This document shows, piece by piece, positions 1 to 10,792 of a stretch of 17,021 nt of DNA. The position numbers were made by a program, and so were the translations under genes. Location of the stretch: assembly GCF_000003605.2 (NCBI RefSeq), contig NW_003153253.1:100330-117350 (forward strand), read 5' to 3'. Every line of letters begins with the position of its first letter. Positions within the stretch are counted from its first letter, which is position 1. The DNA comes from Saccoglossus kowalevskii. Its lineage: Eukaryota; Hemichordata; Enteropneusta; Harrimaniidae. The notes under the pieces are model-generated. The model saw only the letters and a list, made by a program, of their open reading frames with translations, searched no databases and was not told the origin of the DNA.

Positions 1-1067
1 GCTTAAAAATTATCATAAAAGGTGTTCGTGTGTTTATCTTGTGAACATAATGGACTCAGTCTGGAGTTTCGAGTGGCAGGCTGTCAATCAGATGTCGGAG
101 TCGAAAAGATGAAGACATATGGCCCGGTAACACCCCACGCCACATTCATGATTTCAAAAAACATATGCACAGTGTCATTCTCATGTTTCAATATTATATT
201 ACCACTTTGACGAGGTCAGATATTCATGCAATTAACACAGAGACGCACTAACCAAACCGTCCACGCAGACTCCGCCTTCTCAACACCTCGTATCATATCC
301 TACTGAGTGCGGGAAATGATCGTAAAATTTCATGGTACATTGTTGTAAATACAGATTGAGAGAAGTGGCCGGGTGCCAGTCTCGTTCATTCCACAGTACC
401 CGGCAAAAATATCCGCACCTAATTAGTTTTAACCTGATTAACACCGGAGTGCGGCATATTCTGGTCAAGCAACGCGTGGCACGGCGTGAAAAGCCTACGC
501 TCCGGCGCTGTTGCGATAATAGATTGTCAGCCTTCGGTCCCCAGCAGGCGAACGAACTTCGTTCGTAAAATCGTATCATCATATTAAATACTTTAAGTTT
601 ATCATTAGGATCATATAATCATTTGGCGTAACATTTGGCAAAGGTCATTTTTTTTTTTCATTTCTACTCTATTCTAACGTTCATCTAGAGACAGAGGTGA
701 TTTATTTATAATTTATAGCCAAGGCGAAATTAAATTGGCGGGCATACCGTACACGTGGTTCCGTCGTGGCATTGTGCGTGCAAATACGAGTGCAAATATG
801 ATCATGCTTTCAGGGTCGATTCCGTGCTGCCGAACGCGTGATTTTATGCAGTTATTCCAGGATAATTATAACGATTTCAACGGGAAAATGAATGAAGCGG
901 GTCGGCCATACCATTTTCAGGCAGGGGTGGGATTTCCATCTAGAGAATGAGACAAGAACACCATTGACTACGGAGATTACAGCTTCGTGGAACGAAAACG
1001 TGGAACGATGAATGACAATACGACGTTCACATCGGGTGTATAAAATAAGGGGTACCGTTATGGTACC

Positions 1068-1123
1068 CGCGACTTAGGCGAATCGCGACTTAACGAGGCG
1101 CGACTTAGCGAGGGGTCACTGTA
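1068..1123. mobile_element. Possible terminus of a Tc/mariner-pogo-like DNA transposon
   Basis: Three tandem units start CGCGACTTAGGCGAAT (1068), CGCGACTTAACGAGG (1084) and CGCGACTTAGCGAGG (1099), followed by GGTCACTG and then TA. Read on the other strand it is TA, CAGTGACCCCTCGCTAAGTC and further CTCGTTAAGTCG repeats. That matches the general look of pogo/Tigger-type ends (CAGT..ACCTCG repeats beside a TA target), as I remember them. A 7-base stem (1050-1056 / 1062-1068) directly precedes it. The opposite end is not visible in the window. Confidence 0.4.
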
Positions 1124-1541
1124 TTTAATTATCCACTGCAAGCCTCCCCTCTCCCGAGGCGTCTCTCCCCAAATCAGTTATTAGGACATATTCTTCCATG
1201 TGAATGGTGCATTTTTCAAACTGCTCAGCACTATGCACCTAAAACATCGGGGTTGAATATTTCTGGAAATTATTGAACGCGTGAAGGGGGGGGGGGCGTT
1301 TTATGGAAATAATCCAAGAAATATCCAGTTCATCTAGGCTTTTTTACAAAAATATTTACAGTACCCCAGGGAGAAGGCCCATGTCAGGAATACAGTTACA
1401 CCCATGACTGTCATATATTTGTGGTTTCCATGTGAGGGAACTTGAATACCTGGTATAGGATATAATTAAAAGGTAGAACAAGAGAAATAACAACTTCTGT
1501 TGTTTACGCGCTTGAAAAGTGGTGACATTTCCATGACACTG

Positions 1542-1581
1542 AATAAATTGTTTATAAATAAATAAAAAAAAAAAAAAAAAA
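1542..1581 (+). repeat. AATAAA followed by A18 tract, possible retroposon tail
   Basis: AATAAA at 1542-1547 is followed 16 bases later by 18 uninterrupted A bases (1564-1581), the spacing of a polyadenylated 3' end. It may be the tail of a SINE or a processed copy inserted on the + strand. No target duplication or body was recognised, so a simple A-tract is equally possible. Confidence 0.35.
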
Positions 1582-2366
1582 TAGACCGAACACAACGCGT
1601 TTAGTGGTGATTGGTGGTAAATCGACAAAATACTGAATTGAGTCTACAGAGGCTCCCGGGTAATGGGCGTTGTCGGTGAAACTGTTATTTTTGAATTTGA
1701 ATAAAGCGCGAGGATCTTTCAGGGTGAATTTTTTATAACTTTAAATAAAACCTATTCTTGCCAGCACTTCTGTCCGAGATGTTATTATGTAGACAACAAT
1801 GTCACCAGGACTAATACAGGAACTAGGAGACGAAATCATGTCCTTACATATTTTTAGTACCACATTCGAACTTTATACTTTTTATGACCATTAATACAAA
1901 AAATTCAGAATTTTCACGATAGCCAAGTAAACTATTTTCTAGGTGATCACACACTTATAAATGACTGAGAATATTCTGATCTGCATGTATCATTGTGCAA
2001 CTATTCATTTGTGCGATACTATGGCAATTGCGTATCTCGCAATTCTCTGATTGCCATCTCTGTCTCTGTGTTATTACTTGATTTACATTTTCCACTCAAA
2101 TAAAAATGTATCTTTCCTATTCAACTGTAATTAAGAGTTTTTAAGTTTTGTCATGCACTTGTACCGATCTCGTGCTGCGAGTGGACTTTGTTGTCCCGGC
2201 GAGAGGGGGGTGGGGGTGTACGCGTTATAGCGTTCAAACTGCGTAATATTCAAGTGATTTGCATAGCGAATAAAATAAACGAACTTAACGCATCATGTGA
2301 GTAGAAAACGAAATAAACAGAACAGCTAAAAACCTCTATGAGTTCATTCACCCGAAGAAAATAAAC

Positions 2367-2529
2367 TTAAAGGGGCACCTTCCAGTTAAGCCTAATCTCA
2401 CAACATATTTACTTTCTGGATTAAAATAACAATGGATAACAAAAGATAGATTAACATTGTAAACAACATAAACAATAGTGTCCCATGATTCTTTGTTGCA
2501 ATCCCTGGGATTGAGCGGTTCCCCTTTAA
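2367..2529. mobile_element. Candidate TTAA-flanked MITE, family M3 (163 bp)
   Basis: TTAAAGGGGCACC at the left is mirrored by GGTTCCCCTTTAA at the right: 12 of 13 positions pair, with TTAA outermost. The inside is AT-rich and has AACATTGTAAACAACATAAA, reminiscent of the CATTGTTTAC motif of M1 and M2. It has no open frame. Only one copy is visible, so the family call is tentative. Confidence 0.55.
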
Positions 2530-2981
2530 TATAGACGCGTGCTTAAGCATAACAAAGAAGATACAGAAGCATACACTTTTAGATTTGATGTATTACTGTA
2601 ATTTGTGAGGGTGTCCGAACCAAGTAGAACATGGTACACAAACTATTGACCCTAAAGTGCTTTGCCCGGTACGTCAGTAGCGTCAAAAATCGATCACTAG
2701 ATTTTCCCTGGAAATGGTTCAACGTTTTTTCAGTACTTGTCAGTATTTGTCCTGGGTAAGATTTTAAACTACATCCGGTTGTGGAGTCTATGGACTTGGG
2801 AGAATGAAGTTACCCTTTGCCACAACTACCTCCAGGTCACCCTTGGGCAAGGTGTAGTACCTTTAAGCCTTGGTGCCAACTTCCCACTTAACAAGTTTGA
2901 TTGACGTCAGTAAAGGCATACGGTCGTAAAATTCCTGTACAAACAGATCCGCATAGGTGGACAATTTTTCATGTTAATATG

Positions 2982-3001
2982 TATATATATATATATATAT
3001 A
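2982..3001. repeat. (TA)n microsatellite
   Basis: Ten uninterrupted TA dinucleotides. Confidence 0.95.
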
Positions 3002-3994
3002 TGTTTCAGTTTACCTTAGCATTCGACAGGGGGATCGTAACCTCTTGTAGTGAGAACCAATGTGACTGGCCTGCCTACGGGATGCTAAGGTTTTCATAGT
3101 AAAAGTTATAAGTCACATTCGTTAATGTAATTTCGTTTTATTTATCCGTATCACCATTTCATCCAGCATAATCAACGCCATCCTAGACCGAATAGTACAG
3201 TCATAACCAAATCTCGATTTTGTCCACTGCTAGAATGTAAACAAGCTGCAAAATAAAGAGGACAGATGGTTATTTTTGACTTGCAAACTATTTCGTTATT
3301 AAGGGCCATGCATCATGATACTGCAACTTATTGATTGAAACAGTGACATGCTCTATTCATTGCTACAACTTAACAAGTACAGTAGATTCTTTGTGACACT
3401 GTGGTCAACATGCAACATAGCATGATACACGAATCAACAATTTTGTCAACAAAAGTTGCAGCTAGTTGTGTAATATGTCATATAATGAACTCGTTCGGTA
3501 GTTTTTGTGTCAATCTTTCGGAGTATGGAATCCACCATCCTCGTTTTATGACACGTATAATCTATCAAACTCGTTCATTACGTCTTATATGTATGTGTCC
3601 CACAACTTATGGGTAACGTTGTTGCAGAAGATCACTAGCTATGATCAGCGAGCAACATTTGGTATCGGACATTTGCACGCCGGTTGGGAAAAATGTAAAT
3701 AATAAACGATGTCACAGTGCGACGGCCTATAAACAGTAAACACTGTCAAAGGTCAAACAAACAAATAACTAAAAGACCGCCACTCATCTGTGGGCATCTG
3801 GGTCGTGAACGTAGCATATACTAGTATACTACGACTACACTGTTTGCGTCTTGTGGGTCAATGTATGATCAGACTGTGTCATATTTCTTTATTAAAAGCG
3901 CAAATAAAATAAAAATTACATTTATTATACAGTGGAATATTAAAAACACTGTGACGCCTTGTTTTGACCATATACACACCTCTGCCATTTACGC

Positions 3995-4160
3995 AACTGT
4001 TAATTAAAGTTCAAGTTACTAAATGTGGACGTTAGACAACAAAATCAATCTACTAGTATATTGCCCGCCGCGTAACTCGAATTTCGGCTATTATATGATT
4101 AATTGCAAAAGTTTCCGTTTTGTAACTCGGTATTCGTTACCCGAACAATTCAGCATCTCT
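3995..4160 (+). repeat. Dispersed repeat, copy A
   Basis: The 39 bases at 3995-4033 (starting AACTGTTAATTAAAGTT) match the reverse complement of 14840-14878 at 37 positions. The similarity continues with gaps through TATTGCCCGCCGCGTAACTC to about 4080. Farther on, AATTCAGCATCTC (4147-4159) recurs at 15071-15083, but in direct orientation. The stretch contains repeated GTAACTCG...TTCG-like boxes. An 80-residue open frame over it (4023-4265) has no recognisable domain. Confidence 0.7.
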
Positions 4161-4940
4161 TTTACAACATTTCTCCATAGTTATGTCTACATAATCTGTT
4201 ATCATTTTGTAGATGTTTTAGCCAGTTCCTATCCTGTCGCCAATCACCTTATGAACATGATATAGTCTCAGCAAAACTGTTGTTTTAAGTTGCATTACAA
4301 CTTAGTATATATATAAAACGTAGAAATTCTCTCAGCATTATCGGGGCCTATAAAATAACCTGCACAGTTATCTTGATTACTTCATTTTCTGATCCAGGGA
4401 TAAGCAGTTACGGCGAACAGTCACTCGCCAAGGACGAGTGACAAACGCAATTAACGAGATATCACGAGTGAGCATTATTGATAATTGTAATTGAAGAGGT
4501 ATTTAGTGAAACGCACAGTACACAAAGGGTAAACATGTCTTTTTGATGGGTACAAACAGATGCCATTTCACTGATACCTCGGGCTATTCCACCGACGCCC
4601 ATGTATCACTTGACATCACAGCCATATTGTCTGGTCAGTGATCCATGACTTGTAGTGCAATGTTCAACCCCGAGTTTACAATTTCTAATTCTCAACCCTA
4701 TTTTGAAGTGAAGATTTTAACGGTGTAAGTTCTGTAACGGAGTTTCAACATTTCCTGATTTCACAAAATCAAAAGTAATCAAAGAAAGCCTATATAGAAA
4801 GAACTCACGTGTGCTTAACGGTGTCGAAGGCGTAAATTCTGTATTTGCTATTTTAGAAGCACATCTCCAATTCAAATAAAGAAAAATACATGCAAAACCA
4901 TTGAAGTATATCTTATTTTGACCACAGACTTGCCTTTGTC

Positions 4941-5054
4941 TGAGATATTACATTTATGTGTTTATGTTAGTCATTTATATCTCTTCTCAAATGGCTTCAT
5001 ATATCACTAGTTACATTCGTTATCTGCAACAGTGTTTGAGATATTACATTTATG
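4941..5054 (+). repeat. Pair of exact 18-base direct repeats
   Basis: TGAGATATTACATTTATG occurs at 4941-4958 and at 5037-5054, 96 bases apart. The surrounding sequence is not clearly duplicated. Confidence 0.7.
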
Positions 5055-5324
5055 CATATTAATGAGGTCACAAGAACCCATTTATACTAACTGCAAAGAC
5101 TCCTAATGTGCACGTGTGCTTCGCATACGGGAGTCAGAGGGGTACAAGCATTAAACAAAATCATCAAACCCCATTCCATATGTATTTTTCGGGTTTTTCG
5201 ATAAACGATGATTAGCGCACCATTACAGTTTCACAATGCAACCGCTATAGCTGTAGATAAATGTAGGCATCAGTGTAGTCGACAACGTCGTAAACTAATC
5301 TATACTGTGTCTTTCTTCTTTCAG

Positions 5325-5508
5325 TGTTTCAAGATGTCCATGTGATGATTTTTATCGGTTTCGGTTTTTTGATGACGTTCCTCAAGAGATATGGCTTTGG
5401 AAGTGTCGGTTACAACTTTTTACTTGCCGCTTTCGTTATCCAATGGGCGACCTTAATGCAAGGATTCTTGCATTTACATCATGGCAAGATACAGGTTGGA
5501 GTGGAGAC
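5325..5508 (+). CDS. Rh ammonium transporter, exon 2 (TM1-TM2 region)
   Basis: The exon starts after a strong pyrimidine tract ending in TTCTTTCAG and ends at AC|GTAAGT. Its first two bases (TG) complete a split codon, most likely ATG, begun in exon 1. The translation opens [19 protein letters not shown], a family signature at the first core membrane helix. It continues through a short basic loop ([11 protein letters not shown]) into a second helix ([19 protein letters not shown]). It ends [10 protein letters not shown] plus two bases of a Thr codon. The length is 184 bases against a remembered 187 in vertebrate RH genes, one codon shorter. An in-frame TAA lies directly across the donor, so this must be an internal exon. 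A MITE (5534-5665) begins 26 bases past the donor. No RhCG-type exon 1 (an NEFYYRYP-like end) was found upstream. Confidence 0.96.
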
Positions 5509-5533
5509 GTAAGTCGTCCTTAAAACGCACCCC

Positions 5534-5665
5534 TTAAAGCGCGGTGGTCGTCGCGCAGCGCGTGTTCGAATTTCATGTAAATAAACAATGTATTCACAAT
5601 CGTTGTATACGTCCCTATGAGTCCCATATCGAACAGGACGCGGCACGACGACTGTAGCCCTTTAA
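5534..5665 (+). mobile_element. M2 MITE, copy a (132 bp)
   Basis: TTAA at both ends. The left end AAGCGCGGTGGTCGTCGCGC pairs imperfectly with the right end CGGCACGACGACTGTAGCCC. The inner sequence (AACAATGTATTCACAATCGT, then TGTATACGTCCC) aligns with the reverse complement of the copy at 16879-17004. It begins 26 bases after the exon 2 donor. Non-coding. The family call rests on two other copies in this window. Confidence 0.72.
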
Positions 5666-5727
5666 TCTATATTTCTCCCTTCAATGGCCCACGCTAATGG
5701 ATAGCCATTATGATGATGTGAAAACTC

Positions 5728-5838
5728 TTAACACTGCACCGTGTTCGACGTGGCTCCTATGTACACATACAACACGTGTAAAATACATTGTTTACGCGAA
5801 ATTCAAACGAGCGCTGCGCGACGACTTAAACGCTTTAC
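5728..5838 (-). mobile_element. M2 MITE, copy b (about 111 bp), inverted relative to copy a
   Basis: It starts at TTAA (5728-5731) with CACTGCACCGTGTTCGACG. It runs through AATACATTGTTTACGCGAAA and ends near GACTTAAACGCTTTA; the right TTAA has decayed to TTTAC. It aligns with the copy at 16879-17004 in direct orientation and with copy a in inverted orientation. The right boundary is uncertain by a few bases. Confidence 0.65.
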
Positions 5839-6116
5839 AGCGAGCGCATACACAAGTCGTACGTGTAGTTAGCAAATTCCCTAGGCAAGTTCCTATGACA
5901 ATATACAGTAGTCATGGGCTTTCTTATTGGCGTTATTAAATGATCTAATGATGTGAAAATGATTGCTACATTTCGTGACAGTCTCCCTTCCCCTTGCGAC
6001 ACTTGATTTTGGACTACATATTTTTTGTCTATGTGCGTACTATGTAAAAGTTGTTGTGATATGGAACTTCCCAGAGAAGTTTAAAGTTACCTGTACGAAT
6101 CTAATTTGCGTCCGCT

Positions 6117-6341
6117 TTAATGCGGGGGAGTCGTCACCTGCGCATGCATCAGATGGCCATAGCGTGTCATTGCGTTGTGTCGTCACGGGAAGCGCTGTCC
6201 CGTAGAAGACGCCGACCTGCAGCGTCAATGGTGTCATTGTTTACAAACGAGCGTCTACCCATGAGCTTTTGCGTTTTTAGCGTGTGTTGTTTATCGTCGC
6301 CTGGGACTCACTTCCCCGCGCAGACGACTATCCCGCTTTAA
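6117..6341 (+). mobile_element. M1 MITE, copy 1 (long form, 225 bp)
   Basis: TTAA stands at both ends. The left end reads TTAA then TGCGGGGGAGTCGTCACCTG; the right end, read on the other strand, is TTAAAGCGGGATAGTCGTC. The core CGCATGCATCAGATGGCCAT and the motif ATTGTTTACAAAC are shared with the other three copies. This copy has 67 extra bases (6173-6239) bounded by a repeated GTGTCATTG. The extra segment carries a small hairpin (ACGGGA at 6185, TCCCGT at 6198). There is no coding capacity, so the element is non-autonomous. The TTAA target resembles piggyBac-type insertion, but the superfamily is unproven. Confidence 0.85.
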
Positions 6342-7253
6342 TCGATACATTTTGTTTGTGCCATCTGTCGTACGAAGTAGTATATAGAATATCTGGGTCA
6401 AAAAATTGTTAGTAAATAGCCGAATATTGTCGAGCATTTATGTAGATTCGGCTGTGATCGAATATTCAACAGCTTAGAGCATCAACTAGTCTATGAATCG
6501 CACGCGAAATTGGCGTCACTCTAATGCGGCCTACGTACCGAATTCCTAGCATGTCTTTACTAGAGTGCCCTCCCACCTGACTGGGGAGGGGGGTCACCAA
6601 CACATTCAGTTGACAGTAACGTAAAGAAGTACATGTATTTTCAATTACTAGTAGTATGCATGATTTTCTACGTTTTTATTTTGAATCAATCGTGAAACGA
6701 TGCCAGAAAAGCAGAGGTTATTACTGTCAAATCAGTCGGTTGGAGAGTAACAACAATATGGCTTTGGGTTATAGTATGGCAGTACGGTACCCGCGACGAT
6801 TTGCAGTTAATGAATTACTTGTGCGCCATGGAATCGTCAAATCATTGTTCTTTCAATGTGAATCGTTCGCCTGAGAATCCTAAAAAAGTTGATTAATAAG
6901 AACAACGACTTAAAATATTATTGTCCGAAAAGTTCAAGCCACTTTTGTATAAAGCGCTGAGTTTGCTTATTTTTGTCAACTTGGGATGCGACGAACTGTG
7001 TCGACACCGATGTGCACCACAGCCCACACATCAGCGCAGTTTGTTCTGAATCGTTAAGTTTACACAACAACAAACATTGTGGTATTTGCCTACAAGCAAA
7101 TGGTAACTTGATTTGTTGTTCACTAAACAAAACAGTCAAATGTCACAAACAAACAAAATACTGTGATACATGCATTACAAGAAAGAATATGTTAGGTTGG
7201 TCATTTTAGGTACGTGGGCATGAAACTAGAAGAACTTGAGAAGAGAACTTGTT

Positions 7254-7400
7254 TTAACGGGGGAGTCGTCACCTGCGCATGCGTCAGATGGCCATAGTGG
7301 CCATTGTTTACAAACAAGCCAATGCGTTTTAGCGTGTGTTGTTATCGTCGCTTGGGACTCAATTCCCGCGCGTGCGCAGGTGACGATCCTCCCGCTTTAA
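7254..7400 (+). mobile_element. M1 MITE, copy 2 (147 bp)
   Basis: TTAA flanks both ends. The left end CGGGGGAGTCGTCACCTGCG is mirrored at the right by CGCAGGTGACGATCCTCCCG, giving inverted repeats of about 25 bases. The core CGCATGCGTCAGATGGCCAT and ATTGTTTACAAACAAGC match the other copies. Its last 70 bases are nearly identical to copy 4 at 15608-15773, including a run of over 40 identical bases, which implies fairly recent spread. It lacks the ACCCATGAGC-type segment present in the other copies. Non-coding. Confidence 0.88.
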
Positions 7401-9050
7401 CAAAGTCGAACAGACTATACGACTAACTCTGCGTGTCACGCTCGCTAAGAACGGATCATTCGGTTAGAAGAAAAAAACGGTCGGAGCGCTCACAAAATCT
7501 TTCCCCAGTGAAAGTACCCCTGGGCACGGGTACAAATCGACCACAACATTAAATCTGCCATGTGCATTCTAGTGGATATTTAAAGGTTATTATCGGCTAA
7601 CAGCACATATGATCGGACGGATTCTCGACCGCGGGACATCGGGTATTGAAATATATCAGTATTTGAATATACAAAATCAGCGCAGAGTAAAGAAAATTAG
7701 CCACTCCTGTTTCGCCGCCCTTTTTTCCGCGCATAAAATCCCCATATACGTCCACGGCGAAGTTGAAAAGTGTTTTCGTTCGCGTTGCGCGAGAATAAAT
7801 ATTCACACTTCTTCGTTGTCTCCGGTATTAGCGGTTATCAAAATTACGTTCACACACGGTAGGAAACAGGGGTTAGCAAGCGCCAAGGAAAGCCCAAACT
7901 GCTTTAACTATAATTACCCAGTACTAGGAAAGTATACATGTTGGTACTACTGTCAGTGAAACAATACCGAAGCAAATTCAAGATGTTTTGATTGCAGAAT
8001 ACTAGTAACAGGAAATAGAGTCTCATCGTCAGCTATTTTTTTTCTCGAGAACAATGTCTTTAGATGTGCTCGCGTTGATTGTCATGTCAGAAATGGCATA
8101 CAGAAATGAATAGTTATGAATATATTAGTAAATCTTCCAAAAGAACATTAAATACAATGGTGTTTTGGCGCTAGGACCTCTTAGCACGGACAAAGAGGAC
8201 AAAACTGTTTGCCCATGCTAAAGAGCTTTGAGCGAACCCAACTAATATGTGCAACTTCATCAACATTAAAATCAAGCAACAAACCACGAGAAAATAAACG
8301 AACAAACGAAAGAAAGTGAGAGCAGTGGGAAGTAGATTTTTTGGTCGCACACTCGCGCAAATTTTAATTGAATTGATGAATTTACACACAACTATAATAT
8401 CACTGTAAAATGATGGGCCAAAAACAACATCAGGGTCTGCGTGATGCGGAATACCGTAGCTAAACTAAAACAATATAACAGCATAAATACCCGGAGGGGG
8501 GGGGACTCTGAATAAAATATGGTACGCAAGCTGAAGTAAAAAAAACGCGTAAAAGAGGTGTTATTTAGTTATATGACGCGTATACGCGTGTATAGTAATA
8601 AAGTGTGAAGAAGGGAAACTCATTAATTCATGTTACCTCAACTTGGAAACCGTATGATTTTGGTATGTATATAGGGTATCTATTTTAAGTTTCCGCACTT
8701 GAAAGCACTTAAAAAAGGGATATAATTTCACACAAATAAGTACGTGTTTAGAGGGTTTATTGAAAAGCTATACTTCAGCATGGGTATTAGGTCTGATTTG
8801 GAGTACCCCTCCCCGGGCATAAATATCACAGTTGCTCATATGTTAATGTACCATATTCGTGAAATACGTAGTGAAATTATTTGACATACAATGACGTATT
8901 TACATATGACATAATATTTACTTATACAGTTTCATCGTCATCTGTAGTTCCTCTGTTGTCTGTATGTAGACAAAACACAGTTACATATAGACACCGATCA
9001 GCATATCCCCGAAAGATAATGTTGTTGTTGTTTTTAGATAGAATTTCACA

Positions 9051-9066
9051 GATTAGATTAGATTAG
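9051..9066. repeat. (GATTA)n short tandem repeat
   Basis: About 3.2 exact copies of a 5-base unit. Confidence 0.85.
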
Positions 9067-9813
9067 TAACTCTATTTACTAGGGTGAAGACTCGGTCAGA
9101 TTGTTTTTCCAGCATATAACTAAGTTAACAAACAATGCAATGTTCTGGTACGCATGCGCATAACAATCATTGTACATGTTTTTTATCCGACGAATACTGT
9201 TTAAGATAAATTATATAATAATTTGGTCTTAAGAATGCAATATTAAACAAATATATATCTATGTATTTGTCCATAGTTTATATTTAATACAAAATCGTCT
9301 TTCGGTTCATTTTTGGACGAAGGCTGGCGACGCCACGAAAGCACAATAACAGTATACAACACTATACAAACATGACCCGAGATTGTGTTGTTATTGGCGA
9401 TAAATGCCACAACAACACGTGGTGTTCCTCAAAGACTGGCATATCCGCGCAAAAACGCGCTTAGCAGAGTGTAAACACAGACTGTAGAATTCCTAATCTT
9501 AAAAGTATATTTATTTTTTTAGAAGGAATACTAGCCCTTTCACGTGTTTACTACATACCAATCTCTATTTTCTTGCGTAAGAATTAAACACACTTTAGCC
9601 CTGTGTGGAATTTCACGGTCCAGGACCCCGGGGGGATAACTCGAGTAAACACAAAAATGGGTGAAATGGTTATTCAAGTAGAAAACCGATCTTGACTAGA
9701 AAGCTTTCCATAAATTAGGCGTAGTTCACTAATGTCGACGCTTACATAAGACGCTTGCATTTCATAAACCAAAATAGATATGTAATTCATTCTATAAGGT
9801 TGTAATAAAGAAT

Positions 9814-9837
9814 TATCTTATCTTATCTTATCTTATC
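9814..9837. repeat. (ATCTT)n microsatellite
   Basis: Four full copies of a 5-base unit and most of a fifth. Confidence 0.9.
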
Positions 9838-10116
9838 ATAAGAGGGTTTATGTCTAATAAACATGAAGGCCATACCTATTTTTCTCGTCACGGTAAAAAC
9901 ACACCCAACACGTGATCAGATCGAACTTAGGTCTATCGAGGTTAAAAAGTCAATTTATCTATATTACTACCCACTTAAAGATGCAAAATGGACGAAAACA
10001 TGTATTTTTTAAATATTTTTCTTCGATACTCGTACTGTAGACCAAATCGGATTGGGATGAATCATGTACTAAAATGTTGCGTTCGCAGGATGCACAATAG
10101 TATTCATTCAAAACCC

Positions 10117-10168
10117 CTAATACGCATGTGCAATTATTGTTAAAAAACCCAGTGCACATGCGTATTAG
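10117..10168. repeat. Perfect 16-base inverted repeat, 20-base loop
   Basis: CTAATACGCATGTGCA (10117-10132) and TGCACATGCGTATTAG (10153-10168) are exact reverse complements around an AT-rich 20-base loop. The sequence could fold as a hairpin or be a tiny foldback element. The TACGCATGYGCA core also occurs near 9149. Confidence 0.8.
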
Positions 10169-10716
10169 AGAATTTCATTGTTTCATCATGATTTAACGAA
10201 GATGGGTGCTACTGAGAACAGCGTTTTCAGGTCAAAATAAATCATAGTCCAAAATAGTCATCAATATACAATATAAACAATGATACTGCATGTTCTCATC
10301 CATATTGAATATTTAAACTATAAATATAAACAAGTTACGAAACTTAGGAGCATTCAATGTTGACGATCCAGTAAATAACAGCGTCCAAAATCTCTCCTTG
10401 CAGATGTCAACTCTCCGTCAAAATATACAAACATGATCTTCAAGAAAATAAACCGTTTTGGATGTGAATAAAGATATAACCCCAGTTTTTGACAGTGTTG
10501 TCACTCGCTGATCGTAGACCAAATGGCGTTTATGTAATGGTCATTAATCCCAATTATTATCAATTTCTAGCATTTTCACAAAATAATGTGTTTGTAAGAG
10601 ATATGTTATTCTCTTCGTTTGGTAAGTATTACTTAATGATATATAATATATTAAAGCCAGATCCCCAGTTTCGCGGAGGCTCCACAAAGTCGGATCAGCG
10701 TTCCATTACCATAGTA

Positions 10717-10792
10717 GCGTTCACGCGCAGGTCCTTAGCACGGGCTAAGAGGTTAAATACCCTAGCCCGTGCTAAGAAACGTGCGTGAACGC
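10717..10792. repeat. Compound perfect inverted repeat (hairpin)
   Basis: GCGTTCACGC (10717-10726) pairs with GCGTGAACGC (10783-10792), and CTTAGCACGGGCTA (10734-10747) pairs with TAGCCCGTGCTAAG (10763-10776). The result is two perfect stems of 10 and 14 bases, separated by a 6-7 base internal loop and closed by a 15-base loop. Similar arm sequence recurs at 10976-11017, so this looks like transposon-end material. Confidence 0.85.

Larger units (their letters stand above)
1..5324. other. Sequence upstream of Rh exon 2, probably intron 1
   Basis: No coding exon recognisable in this stretch. I looked for an Rh exon 1 (hydrophobic first helix, then an NEFYYRYP-like end with a phase-1 GT donor) and did not find it, so exon 1 is probably further left. 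The first kilobase (about 240-960) is richer in GC than the rest and has short open frames on both strands that resemble nothing I know. It contains the repeats listed separately at 1068-1123, 1542-1581, 2367-2529, 2982-3001, 3995-4160 and 4941-5054. Between them (1124-1540, 1582-2366, 2530-2980, 3002-3994, 4161-4940) I see AT-rich non-coding sequence, an 11-base G run (1286-1296), and a 10-base inverted repeat at 3013-3022 / 3082-3091. Confidence 0.6.

Noticed and set aside
280-582. Open frames of 78 to 100 codons on both strands (280-582 and 332-568) in GC-richer DNA
   Set aside because: They overlap antisense, have Arg/Cys-rich composition typical of random GC-rich DNA, and match no family I know.
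1-5324. Rh exon 1 upstream of exon 2
   Set aside because: Searched for a first helix and an NEFYYRYP-like end followed by a phase-1 GT donor; CCNAGT-type junctions checked (for example near 2621 and 1925) were in the wrong context.
5558-5570. GTTCGAATTTC resembling a tRNA B box
   Set aside because: No matching A box or cloverleaf around it; it lies within M2 copy a.
6120-6341. Open frames inside M1 copies (for example [14 protein letters not shown]-like peptides at 6120-6205 and 15160-15257)
   Set aside because: The peptide similarity between loci reflects DNA repeat identity. Frames are broken differently in each copy, so there is no protein selection.
7609-7959. 116-codon open frame on the + strand inside intron 2
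   Set aside because: No recognisable domain, no splice sites fitting the Rh transcript, and basic low-information composition. It could be transposon remnant but nothing supports a gene.
9385-9418. Small hairpin GTGTTGTT / AACAACAC
   Set aside because: An 8-base stem plus TGGC/GCCA is of modest significance in 17 kb and has no other copies or context.
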